36,020 nt of DNA from a virus: positions 1 through 36,020 of IMG/VR virus record IMGVR_UViG_3300044974_000516; one strand, 5' to 3'. A program made the translations under genes and the position numbers. Shown in pieces: positions 23,896 through 30,056 of this stretch. Under the pieces are notes generated by a model. The model was not told the origin of the DNA, did not search any database, and saw only the letters and a program-made list of their open reading frames with translations. Position 1 is the stretch's first letter. Each line of letters starts with the position of its first letter.

Positions 23896-24764
23896 GCTGG
23901 GTACGCGTCGACTGCGACATCCCGATGGATGGTCGCCTCGTGGGCAGCGGTCACGCGTGGGCATGGCCTGCGGTCGTGGCGCGCGCCAAGGCGGGCGACG
24001 GTCGCATCCTGATGCGCGAGTGTAGCCCGCGGGTGATGGCGTACCTGTGGGGGCCGTCGCTTGAGGCGTGGCAGGCGGCGCTCGACCATCTGCTCGAGGT
24101 CGGCCTGCTCATCGTCGATGGCGACGCGTACCTCGTGGCGGGCTGGGACGAGTACCAGCGGGACAACACCGGCGCCGAGAGGCAGCGGCGTCACCGAGCG
24201 TCACGCCGTAACGGTGACGTCACGGACGGTCACGTGACGTCACGTGACATAACGGCAAGTAACGGTGACGTCACGTTACGTCACGTGACGTCGCGTGACA
24301 GTCACGCCTACAGTACAGTACAGGACAGGACAGTACAGGACAGTACAGTAGCTGCTGACGCAGCTACTACGCGCGCGCATGCGCCCGCGCGCGAGGCAGC
24401 CACGGCGGCCACGACGGGTGACCAGCTCGGGGCAGTCGCTGAGCGCTGGCGCCTCGCGCTCCGAGGCAAGACAGGAGCGGCGCCCCTCGTGGTCGGTGCT
24501 CTGGACATCGACGCCCTGAGCGCGGCGGTTGCCGAGCGCGGAGCCGAGTACGTGACGAGCTGCATCGACCGAGCGGCAGAGGTCGCAGGCGGCAGCGGCC
24601 CGAGCTTGGCCCTGCTCCGCTCCATCCTGCGCGACGGCGTACATCCGACAAAGCCGACCAAGTCCGGTCAAAGCCGGTCAAAGTCGGACAAACCCAACGA
24701 CCACGACCCCAAGCGCGTCAACGATGCGTGGAAGGACGTGCCTGACCAGGGGTACACCTTTTGA
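23892..24764 (+). CDS. Replication initiator-like protein with origin repeats in gene
   Basis: This 290-residue protein starts at GTG 23892. The N-terminal domain, about residues 1-90, has the winged-helix pattern of phage replisome organisers (WQAALDHLLEVGLLIVDGD, AYLVAGWDEYQRDN). A low-complexity linker (about 100-160) is encoded by the origin-like DNA repeats and reads NGDVT-x-x-HVTSRD twice. The C-terminal half is helical (ALDIDALSAAVAERGAEYV; LALLRSILRDGV) and ends in a polar tail. It would bind the repeats and recruit the DnaC-like loader encoded downstream, like lambda O with its internal ori. A -1/+1 start choice is not needed; the overlap with the HTH gene is 4 bp. Confidence 0.66.
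   Translation: MSWVRVDCDIPMDGRLVGSGHAWAWPAVVARAKAGDGRILMRECSPRVMAYLWGPSLEAWQAALDHLLEVGLLIVDGDAYLVAGWDEYQRDNTGAERQRRHRASRRNGDVTDGHVTSRDITASNGDVTLRHVTSRDSHAYSTVQDRTVQDSTVAADAATTRAHAPAREAATAATTGDQLGAVAERWRLALRGKTGAAPLVVGALDIDALSAAVAERGAEYVTSCIDRAAEVAGGSGPSLALLRSILRDGVHPTKPTKSGQSRSKSDKPNDHDPKRVNDAWKDVPDQGYTF
24189..24368. other. Candidate replication origin inside initiator gene
   Basis: Three elements lie in order. First, two 51-bp direct repeat units (24208-24258 and 24259-24309) begin GTAACGGTGACGTCACG and contain multiple TCACGTGACG/GTGACGTCAC dyads, with extra CGTCAC copies just upstream. Second, eight perfect pentamers ACAGK occupy 24310-24349, richer in A+T than the surroundings. Third, a perfect 9-bp inverted repeat AGTAGCTGC/GCAGCTACT (24347-24355 and 24360-24368) has the loop TGAC. 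The arrangement of iterons, lower-melting tract and hairpin inside an initiator gene parallels lambdoid origins. Confidence 0.65.
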
Positions 24765-25081
24765 CAACCGACCAGCTCGACGCACTCCTGAGTCAGATCT
24801 GCGCGCCCGACGTGCGGAGCATCCTGACAAACCGACCCCCGCGCATCGAGGACGAGCGCAAGGCCCGCATGGCTGTGCGTGACGCACTGCTGGAGCTGCG
24901 CGCAGGTCGCAAGCTCGACGCGGGTGAGCGCATCATCGCCATCCACGGCATCGGCAAGCGCGACGGCTGGCCTCTCGCGTTCGCGGCCGTGTCGATTTCG
25001 CTTGCGAGTGCAAACCAAACCGCTACAGTCGAAACGCCGCTGGGGAGCGGCACCCACCACAGGAGACAGCACAATGAGTGA
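24761..25081 (+). CDS. Small unknown early protein, TTG start
   Basis: This 106-residue protein starts at TTG in a TTGA overlap with the initiator gene. Residues 1-70 look like a normal helical protein (TTDQLDALLSQI, EDERKARMAVRDALLELRAG, ERIIAIHGIGKRDGW). The C-terminal third is encoded by the next promoter and leader hairpin, so that part is probably tolerated read-through sequence rather than a domain. No family is recognised. The C-terminus overlaps the next ATG by 8 bases. Confidence 0.55.
   Translation: MTTDQLDALLSQICAPDVRSILTNRPPRIEDERKARMAVRDALLELRAGRKLDAGERIIAIHGIGKRDGWPLAFAAVSISLASANQTATVETPLGSGTHHRRQHNE
25002..25029 (+). promoter_or_regulatory. Early promoter with TTGC-N4-GCAA dyad
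   Basis: The -35 box TTGCGA (25002-25007), a 16-bp spacer and the -10 box TACAGT (25024-25029). The -35 is part of TTGC-GAGT-GCAA (25002-25013), the same dyad geometry as at 20217-20228. It lies within the 3' part of the upstream frame. Confidence 0.6.
25034..25052 (+). repeat. Leader hairpin copy 3 (CCGCTGGGGAGCGGCA)
   Basis: This third exact copy of the 16-base hairpin lies 5-8 bases after the -10 box and 21 bases before ATG 25074, so it would be the first structure of the transcript. Shared flank ACG makes the match with copy 1 nineteen bases long. Confidence 0.65.
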
Positions 25082-25637
25082 CGACAAGCGCATCGGCACG
25101 GCCGACAACTACGCCATCAGCGACGCGGCCGAGGCTGCGCGTGCGGCCTACAGCTACCGCAAGACGCCCGAGTACGAGACGTGGCTGCAGGAGGTCGCGG
25201 CGTGGCGGCGCTGCGGCATGGACGGTCCGCAGCCCCCGGCGCCCGACCTGAGCCAAGGCCTGCAGGAGTACCGCTACGGCGAGCCGACGCGGCGCGTGTC
25301 GGTCGACCTCTGGCGCGAAGACCTGCGCGGCCTCGACCTGCGGGACATCCCGCGCAGCACGTACGGCGCGACCGTGCGCGACAAGTGGCGCATCCTCGGC
25401 ACAGTCCTGCCGGGGCGCGACCAGATCGAGCTCGGCGCGTTCGAGCTCGCGTCGGTGATGACGCGGTTTATGCTCATGGAGCTGGGCCTGCGTCGTGGCG
25501 GCGATGCGGGCGACGCGTACAACGACCTCGTCGGCGAACTGTACGGTCACGCGCTCGAGGCGGCGCAGAAGATGGTTGAGCACCTGCTCACGGCCGACAT
25601 CGAGTCAGGCCTCAAGCGGCCCACGGAGGACGCATGA
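25074..25637 (+). CDS. Early protein of 187 residues, unknown
   Basis: This gene has its own promoter, leader hairpin and Shine-Dalgarno (AGGAGA), and so is probably well expressed. The sequence is soluble and charged: an N-terminal helical part (AISDAAEAARAAYSYRKT), a Pro-rich stretch around residues 52-60, then VSVDLWREDLRGLDLRDIP and a helical C-terminal region (ELASVMTRFMLMELGLRRG; EAAQKMVEHLLTADI). I recognise no family. The stop overlaps the helicase loader start by four bases, suggesting a role in replication, but nothing in the sequence shows it. Confidence 0.65.
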   Translation: MSDDKRIGTADNYAISDAAEAARAAYSYRKTPEYETWLQEVAAWRRCGMDGPQPPAPDLSQGLQEYRYGEPTRRVSVDLWREDLRGLDLRDIPRSTYGATVRDKWRILGTVLPGRDQIELGAFELASVMTRFMLMELGLRRGGDAGDAYNDLVGELYGHALEAAQKMVEHLLTADIESGLKRPTEDA

Positions 25638-26383
25638 AGCCCATCGACCCCAACGACCTGAGCAAGTACCTCGACCTCGACGCGCCCACGGTGCCTCGTC
25701 CGCATCTGGTCCCGCTGTCGTGGCATGACGTCGAGCTCCACAAGACCGACGACGGCCTCTGCGCGTGGCGGTCGTACACCTGCCCCGTGTGCTGCGGCAC
25801 CGAGAGGCACACGAGGACGGGCGAGCGCTGCCAGTGCGCGGGCATCGGGGCGCGCATGCGGCGCCTGACCTTGGCGCGCATCCCTTGGACCTACCATCAC
25901 ACGACCATGGACGACCTGAGCCCCGAGGGGCGCGCGTGGGTGGAGAGCTACCAGCCCGAGGGCAAGGGCCTGCGCTTCCTCGGCTCGACCGGGCGAGGCA
26001 AGACGCATCGCATGCTCTGCGCAGTGCGTGGCCTCTGCGAGCGCGGCATCTCGGCGCGGTACGTCTCGTGGGCGCTGTGGCTCGACGACATGCGGCAGGC
26101 GATGGGGCGGGACGGCGACATGGCAGCGCTCAAGGCGCGCATCGAAGGGCCTGCAGTCGTGGCGCTCGACGACATCGGGCGAGAGCGTGACACGGACTGG
26201 GCGCAGTCGCAGCTCGACCAGCTGCTCGAGCGGCGCACGCTGTCGGGTGGTACGGTGCTCATCGCGTCGAACCTGACGGACGAGGGGCTTGAGATGCACC
26301 TGGGCGACCGGCTTTGGTCGCGCATCAAGGCGAGCACGCGGCCGGTGGTGATGACGGGCAAGGACTGGAGGGCGGCCAAGTGA
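25634..26383 (+). CDS. DnaC-like helicase loader ATPase with zinc finger
   Basis: This 249-residue AAA+ protein would load the host replicative helicase at the phage origin. A zinc-binding cluster lies at residues 50-68 (CPVCC ... CQC). Walker A is GSTGRGKT at 117-124, Walker B is VVALDD at 175-180, a sensor-1-like ASN is near 216, and a GDRLWSRI segment with a probable arginine finger is near 229-236. The order matches DnaC/IstB-type loaders. It starts with an ATGA overlap after the 187-residue unknown protein. No helicase or polymerase gene is visible, so the phage probably recruits the host replisome. Confidence 0.82.
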   Translation: MKPIDPNDLSKYLDLDAPTVPRPHLVPLSWHDVELHKTDDGLCAWRSYTCPVCCGTERHTRTGERCQCAGIGARMRRLTLARIPWTYHHTTMDDLSPEGRAWVESYQPEGKGLRFLGSTGRGKTHRMLCAVRGLCERGISARYVSWALWLDDMRQAMGRDGDMAALKARIEGPAVVALDDIGRERDTDWAQSQLDQLLERRTLSGGTVLIASNLTDEGLEMHLGDRLWSRIKASTRPVVMTGKDWRAAK

Positions 26384-26607
26384 GCAAGGACGCATGGACG
26401 CAGCTCGTGCGGGACTACTACTCGTCCAAGTGGACGCAGTGCGGCCGGATGGCCGAGTCGCTCTACGCTGAGGGTGTCGAGCTCGAGGAGATTGCGACCC
26501 GGCTGAACGCGTGCGGGTTCCGCACGTCGAAGGGGCTGCGCTGGTCGCAGATCGGCGTGTACGGGATGCTGAGGGCTCGACGAGACGAGCGACGGAGGAT
26601 GCACTGA
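26380..26607 (+). CDS. Small HTH protein resembling serine-recombinase tail
   Basis: This 75-residue protein starts at GTG 26380 (GTGA overlap). The segment LEEIATRLNACGFRTSKGLRWSQIGVYGML, quoted in part as EIATRLNACGFRTSKG and WSQIGVYGML, closely follows the recombinase-domain pattern of large serine recombinases (IA..LN..G..T..G..W....V..ML). There is no catalytic domain, so it is not an integrase; it probably binds DNA or nucleoprotein. It sits in a run of small early genes with 1-14 bp overlaps. Confidence 0.65.
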   Translation: MSKDAWTQLVRDYYSSKWTQCGRMAESLYAEGVELEEIATRLNACGFRTSKGLRWSQIGVYGMLRARRDERRRMH

Positions 26608-26819
26608 TGGTCCAGATTCTGACGATGCACCCACAGGTGAAGCTCGGCGGCGGGAGTGCCTGCCCCGAGTGCGGGTCGAGGACGGCCGAGCGGTCGCAGC
26701 GGGTGACGGCGTCCGGCCTCGACGAGCGGCACCAGTGGTGGCTGACGCGGCACTCCTGCGAGGGGTGCGGGTGGGCGCAGGACGAGCTAGCGCAGGGGGT
26801 GAGCAGTGGCCAAGGCTGA
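26607..26819 (+). CDS. Small zinc-ribbon protein
   Basis: This 70-residue protein has two CxxC knuckles, CPECG near residue 20 and CEGCG near 51, separated by about 30 residues with a WWLTRHS strand before the second. This is a zinc-ribbon pattern used for DNA or RNA contact or for protein interfaces. ATG 26607 overlaps the upstream stop (TGATG), and GGAG lies nearby. The 3' end overlaps the next GTG start by 14 bp. The target is unknown. Confidence 0.68.
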   Translation: MVQILTMHPQVKLGGGSACPECGSRTAERSQRVTASGLDERHQWWLTRHSCEGCGWAQDELAQGVSSGQG

Positions 26820-27102
26820 CGTGGCAGCGGCGCGGGTCAACCTGCGCGCGGCGCTGGAGCGGCATGGTCTGCGCGGCCGAGTGCAGGACATCGGCACGGT
26901 GCGGGTAAGGTTCGGCCGGTTCGCTCTGGTCGAGTATCTGCCTCGGGGCGGCGACGGTCCAATGATGTGGCGCACGTGGAGCTTTGCGGAGGGGCAGGCG
27001 TGGTTTGAGGCCGACGAGCTGCACGTCGCTCTCGGGCGCACTGTCGAGGCGCTGCGCGAAACGAGAGACGCGGCCAAGCGGGCGCTGGGGCAGGAGCCAT
27101 GA
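26806..27102 (+). CDS. Small unknown protein
   Basis: This 98-residue protein starts at GTG 26806. A short helical N-terminus (VNLRAALERHGLR) is followed by beta-rich sequence (DIGTVRVRFGRFALVEYLP; MMWRTWSFAEGQAWF) and a C-terminal helix (ALRETRDAAKRALG). No family is recognised. Tight overlaps on both sides support translation within the early operon. Confidence 0.58.
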   Translation: MAKADVAAARVNLRAALERHGLRGRVQDIGTVRVRFGRFALVEYLPRGGDGPMMWRTWSFAEGQAWFEADELHVALGRTVEALRETRDAAKRALGQEP

Positions 27103-27356
27103 CCTGCGAGCGTTGCGAGTTCATCGAGGCCGAGTACGTCCGAGCCGAGGCCGAGGACCTGACGCGCGATGCGCTTGTGCTGGCGTTGGCTGCGGCGCGG
27201 GTCGAGCGGAATCGGCTGCGCGAGGCTCTGGCGGCGGTCGACCACAGCTACCAGACGGGCAGCGTGCTGCCTGCGTGGGTGCTGCAGACTCTGGCCGAGC
27301 ACCATGCGCGGATTCTGGCCACATGGCCAGAAAGGGGGAGTCGTGACCGTCAGTGA
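27099..27356 (+). CDS. Small coiled-coil protein with N-terminal CxxC
   Basis: This 85-residue protein starts at ATG 27099 (ATGA overlap). It begins MTCERCEFIEAEYV, giving a CxxC pair, then an almost continuous helix (LVLALAAARVERNRLREALA). It could pair with another CxxC protein nearby to bind a metal, or dimerise by the coiled coil. The function is unknown. Confidence 0.58.
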   Translation: MTCERCEFIEAEYVRAEAEDLTRDALVLALAAARVERNRLREALAAVDHSYQTGSVLPAWVLQTLAEHHARILATWPERGSRDRQ

Positions 27357-27741
27357 GCAAATCGACCTTGCTCTCAAGAGCGTCATGCCGTGCAGGGAGA
27401 GGATCCGAGGCGGGTGGCTCCACAGCGCATGGATGTTCTATGACTTCATGCCGGTCAGGACGCGCGCCACACGTGGAGCGCAGCGCAAGGCTGCTCAGGA
27501 CTTGGCCGAGCGCTTGATTGAGCATCACCGTCAGCAGCTCATCGACAAGGCGTTGAAGCATCTGCCGCTTGGCGCTGCGGCCAGCGAATGCGAAGTGCGG
27601 ACGCCTCGCCCCGTGGACTCGCCAGGGCTTATGGTCGTTGTGGAATGGCGCGTGAAAGACAGCGCGGTAGAGCGTACCCGAAGGCAAGCTCGGTGGCGTT
27701 GGCGTATGAGCTGTAGCCAACAGGAGGCAAGGCAGCCATGA
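27343..27741 (+). CDS. Basic early protein, unknown
   Basis: This 132-residue protein has GTG 27343 as start after AAGGGGGAG, overlapping the previous gene by 14 bp; the start is uncertain because the spacer is short. The sequence is basic, with helices RATRGAQRKAAQDLAERLIEHH (quoted in part as AAQDLAERLIEHH) and an Arg-rich end (TRRQARWRWRM). The middle strand LMVVVEWRVKD suggests a small alpha/beta fold. Local base composition is slightly lower in G+C than in its neighbours. No family is recognised. Confidence 0.55.
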   Translation: MTVSEQIDLALKSVMPCRERIRGGWLHSAWMFYDFMPVRTRATRGAQRKAAQDLAERLIEHHRQQLIDKALKHLPLGAAASECEVRTPRPVDSPGLMVVVEWRVKDSAVERTRRQARWRWRMSCSQQEARQP

Positions 27742-28265
27742 CCACGGCGGCGACCAGAGGCAGGTCCTCGCAGCGGCGCGGCTCGCAGTGGGAGCAAGCC
27801 ATCGACGCGTACCACGACCATCTCCGTGCAGCCGGTAAGGCGTGGCTAGTCCGCGTCCCTACCGAGGCGCGCGTCATGGGTCCGACCGGCATGGATGCCC
27901 GAGGGCGCACGACCTTTCCGGCGACTTGGGCAAGCCGAGCGTCGGTCGACTTCGTCGGCGTCGTGGCCGGTGGTCGAGCGGTCGCGCTTGAGGCGAAGAC
28001 CTGCACGACTGAGCGGTGGTGGTTCAGTGAGGCGCTCGGCGGCCCGACTGCGGGTAAGGCTGCGGGCATCGAGTGGGAGACGCTCGACGCGGTCGACCAG
28101 CTCGGCGGCCTCGCCCTCGTGCTGCTCGATTGGCGCGGGTCGCAGTGGTGCGTCGAGTTCGGCGTCCTGCGCGCGTGGCGCGAGGCGGGCAAGGCGTCGG
28201 TGATAGAGACGGAGCTGGCGCCTCGGGCGCGGCTCTTGAAGGGGGCACAGTGGCTGAGTTCCTGA
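27738..28265 (+). CDS. RecU-like Holliday junction resolvase
   Basis: This 175-residue protein has the nuclease core of RecU/PD-(D/E)xK resolvases: GSQWEQAIDAYHDHLRAAG at the start, then ASVDFVGVVAGGRAVALEAKTC, here the D-x(n)-E-x-K triad (DF ... LEAK), followed by a hydrophobic strand LGGLALVLLDWRGSQW. RecU-type enzymes cut four-way junctions so that replicated DNA can be packaged. It fits with the RecT-like and SSB proteins. ATGA overlap with the previous gene; the end overlaps the next GTG by 16 bp. Confidence 0.78.
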   Translation: MTTAATRGRSSQRRGSQWEQAIDAYHDHLRAAGKAWLVRVPTEARVMGPTGMDARGRTTFPATWASRASVDFVGVVAGGRAVALEAKTCTTERWWFSEALGGPTAGKAAGIEWETLDAVDQLGGLALVLLDWRGSQWCVEFGVLRAWREAGKASVIETELAPRARLLKGAQWLSS

Positions 28266-29305
28266 CCGTCCTACCTGAGCAGCATCTGCCCACCATCCGC
28301 GAGTGGCAGCGTGAAACGTGGAATGCGGAGCGTGAGCGGTACGTGGCACTCAAGCGCCTGCTCACGCTGCGTCTGGCCAGCGCCCTGCATGAGCACGGCA
28401 TCGGCCTGACGTACGAGTACATGGGGCGCACGGCCGACGCATGGAGCCGCGAGCTCGTCGAGATAAACGCGCGCGGGACGCAGCCGCGGCTGGCGACATC
28501 GCCTCATCTGATGCGTTATGTGGGCGAGTACCAGCAGCGCGAGAACATCGACCTGCGCAGCGGTGCCATCCTTGAGTTGCTAGGCTTGGAGCGTGCCAAG
28601 CGTGCGGAGGAAGGCGGCCCGAGTCGTCACGTCCACATCTCAGGCGCGGCGCTACAGAGGCTCCTACAATGGCGCCAAGAGATAAGCGCGCACAGCGGCG
28701 CAGCGGTATCGCTTGCTTCCATCCTCGCGGTGCAGCTCATCGACGGACTGGAGCGCATCGGCATCAGATGCGACACTAGGGGAAGCGAGCGCCCGCCTGA
28801 CTCGCCTCTGCGCAGTGGTCGACCTCCTACCGATTCCGACGACCGCGCGCGCGCCTACAACTACCAGGCGCCCGCCTTGCTTTTCGCACGCTGCCTCGAG
28901 GCGGCACCCAAGCTCGGCATCGACGTGACCGGCAGGTACGCGGCCGGGAAGGTCATCGTGCATCTCATCATGACCAGCGAGAGCATTAGCCCGACGCTGC
29001 TGCAGGCTCAGTTCACCTATGGGCAGGCAGTCGCCAACGCTCGCAGGTCGCTGCGCGCGCGTGAGCGAGCGGAGTCCGACAAGGTCTACGCAGAGCGATT
29101 CCTGACCTTGTGCAAGGAGCGGGCGGCGCGTGACAAGTGGCAGCGCAAGGGAGGCGTGGGCAAGCCTCCTGCCTCGACCATCGACGACCATCTTGGGCGC
29201 ACGGTCCATGGCCACAACGCCGAGCGCATCGCAGCGGACCGGGCAAACCGGCACGCTGACATGCGCGAGCACAAGCAGGAAGTGGCGCGGCGCTCGGTTC
29301 GGTGA
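28250..29305 (+). CDS. Large early protein of 351 residues, unknown
   Basis: The last gene of the early block starts at GTG 28250, after GGGGGC, overlapping the resolvase end; a longer frame from 28073 lies inside the resolvase gene and is rejected. It is helical throughout, with a central IRC/Arg-Pro loop (SERPPDSPLRSGRPPTD) separating two halves. The C-terminal 80 residues are strongly basic (ANARRSLRARERAESD, CKERAARDKWQRKGG, HKQEVARRSVR), which suggests nucleic-acid binding. No catalytic motif or family is recognised. Confidence 0.65.
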   Translation: MAEFLTVLPEQHLPTIREWQRETWNAERERYVALKRLLTLRLASALHEHGIGLTYEYMGRTADAWSRELVEINARGTQPRLATSPHLMRYVGEYQQRENIDLRSGAILELLGLERAKRAEEGGPSRHVHISGAALQRLLQWRQEISAHSGAAVSLASILAVQLIDGLERIGIRCDTRGSERPPDSPLRSGRPPTDSDDRARAYNYQAPALLFARCLEAAPKLGIDVTGRYAAGKVIVHLIMTSESISPTLLQAQFTYGQAVANARRSLRARERAESDKVYAERFLTLCKERAARDKWQRKGGVGKPPASTIDDHLGRTVHGHNAERIAADRANRHADMREHKQEVARRSVR

Positions 29306-29311
29306 TACTGT
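29303..29311 (+). promoter_or_regulatory. Extended -10 promoter for endolysin leader region
   Basis: TGa-TACTGT (-10 box 29306-29311) lies right at the stop of the last early gene. A -35 match at 16-17 bp is weak, as is acceptable for extended -10 promoters. The predicted start near 29318 coincides with the 5' base of a 10-bp stem. Confidence 0.45.
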
Positions 29312-29317
29312 ACCCAT

Positions 29318-29498
29318 CTCACGCTCCTCGGCGTCTGCACTCCGTACGCGGCTGAACGGGGGGCGTGAGTATTGTCTAGGTGGGATGGGGGCGGGACATC
29401 TCCCCCATGGTCTAGGCTCCTGCGTGGCGCGTCGGCTGTCTCCTTGCCCCCGCGTCACCGTCTGCCGTCGCCTCCATCCCTCCTAGACCATGCAGGAG
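29318..29498 (+). ncRNA. Structured leader or small RNA with alternative pairings
   Basis: A 5' stem pairs 29318-29327 with 29360-29369 (10 bp, one G-U). Downstream, the segment 29474-29492 can pair in several exclusive ways: 29374-29388 with 29474-29488 (14 of 15), 29406-29416 with 29482-29492 (11 of 11, CATGGTCTAGG), or locally CTCCT/AGGAG (29480-29484/29494-29498). ATGGGGG (29385-29391) pairs with CCCCCAT (29402-29408). No open frame of note is present and no T-tract ends it. It may be an attenuator-like switch, or protein-binding DNA. Confidence 0.45.
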
Positions 29499-29509
29499 TG
29501 GGCCTGATG

Positions 29510-29525
29510 TGGTAGGGTGTCGCGC
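29510..29525 (+). promoter_or_regulatory. Leaderless extended -10 promoter for endolysin
   Basis: TGg-TAGGGT (-10 box 29513-29518) is exactly 7 bp from ATG 29526, without a Shine-Dalgarno, as at the portal and neck promoters. The -10 hexamer is identical to that of the portal promoter. Confidence 0.65.
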
Positions 29526-30056
29526 ATGAGCGAACGCCTGACCCCGCACTTCAGTGACGTTGAGTTCGTCGATTGGCGCAACGGCCACGTCTGGCAGACT
29601 CCCACGTCACGAGCCCGCTACCTCGAGCTATGCCAGCGCACGCTGGAGCCACTGCGCGAGGCGCTTGGGCGCTCGATCCGCATCGTCAGCGGAGAGCGCA
29701 AGGAGAGCAAGACGGCGGCGAACTCGCGGCACATGCCCCCTGAGCTCCGACCCTCGGTCAAGGAGCGCGGCAAGCCTGACGGCAGCCCAGACGCGGCAGC
29801 CGACATTCAAGTCGGCGGCATGCTGCCCATCGACGTGGCCCTCGCGGCGCTGCGGCTCATGGCTCAGCGCGAGATCCCTGTGGGCGGCGTCGGCATCTAC
29901 CCGACGTTCGTTCACCTGGACAACCGTGGGCGCTTGGCGAGCTGGAAGGGCTCGGGCGTCGATGATGCAACTTGGCAGAGATTCCGCGCGGCGGTGGTCG
30001 ACTGCGCGACAGCAGTGCGAATCAGCATGGAGGTCGGGAGCGATGACAATGCGTAA
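29526..30056 (+). CDS. Endolysin, M15-family peptidase
   Basis: This 176-residue protein would cut the peptide cross-links of peptidoglycan. The zinc-peptidase M15 pattern is visible: RIVSGERKESKTAANSRH with H69, then D93 in SPDAAADI and VHLD with H130 and D132, followed by the typical NRGRLASW. The H-to-D spacing is about 17 residues longer than in most M15 enzymes because of an inserted loop (MPPELRPSVKERGKPDG). There is no signal peptide, so it needs a holin. ATG 29526 is fixed by the leaderless promoter. The next gene overlaps its stop. Confidence 0.82.
   Translation: MSERLTPHFSDVEFVDWRNGHVWQTPTSRARYLELCQRTLEPLREALGRSIRIVSGERKESKTAANSRHMPPELRPSVKERGKPDGSPDAAADIQVGGMLPIDVALAALRLMAQREIPVGGVGIYPTFVHLDNRGRLASWKGSGVDDATWQRFRAAVVDCATAVRISMEVGSDDNA

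Noticed and set aside
24370-24394. Alternating CG tract as a Z-DNA or regulatory element
   Set aside because: It codes for Thr-Arg-Ala-His-Ala-Pro-Ala-Arg in the initiator gene and such runs are expected at this base composition.
26380-26607. Serine integrase
   Set aside because: Only a recombinase-domain-like HTH of 75 residues is present, with no catalytic domain and no att-like repeat pair found.
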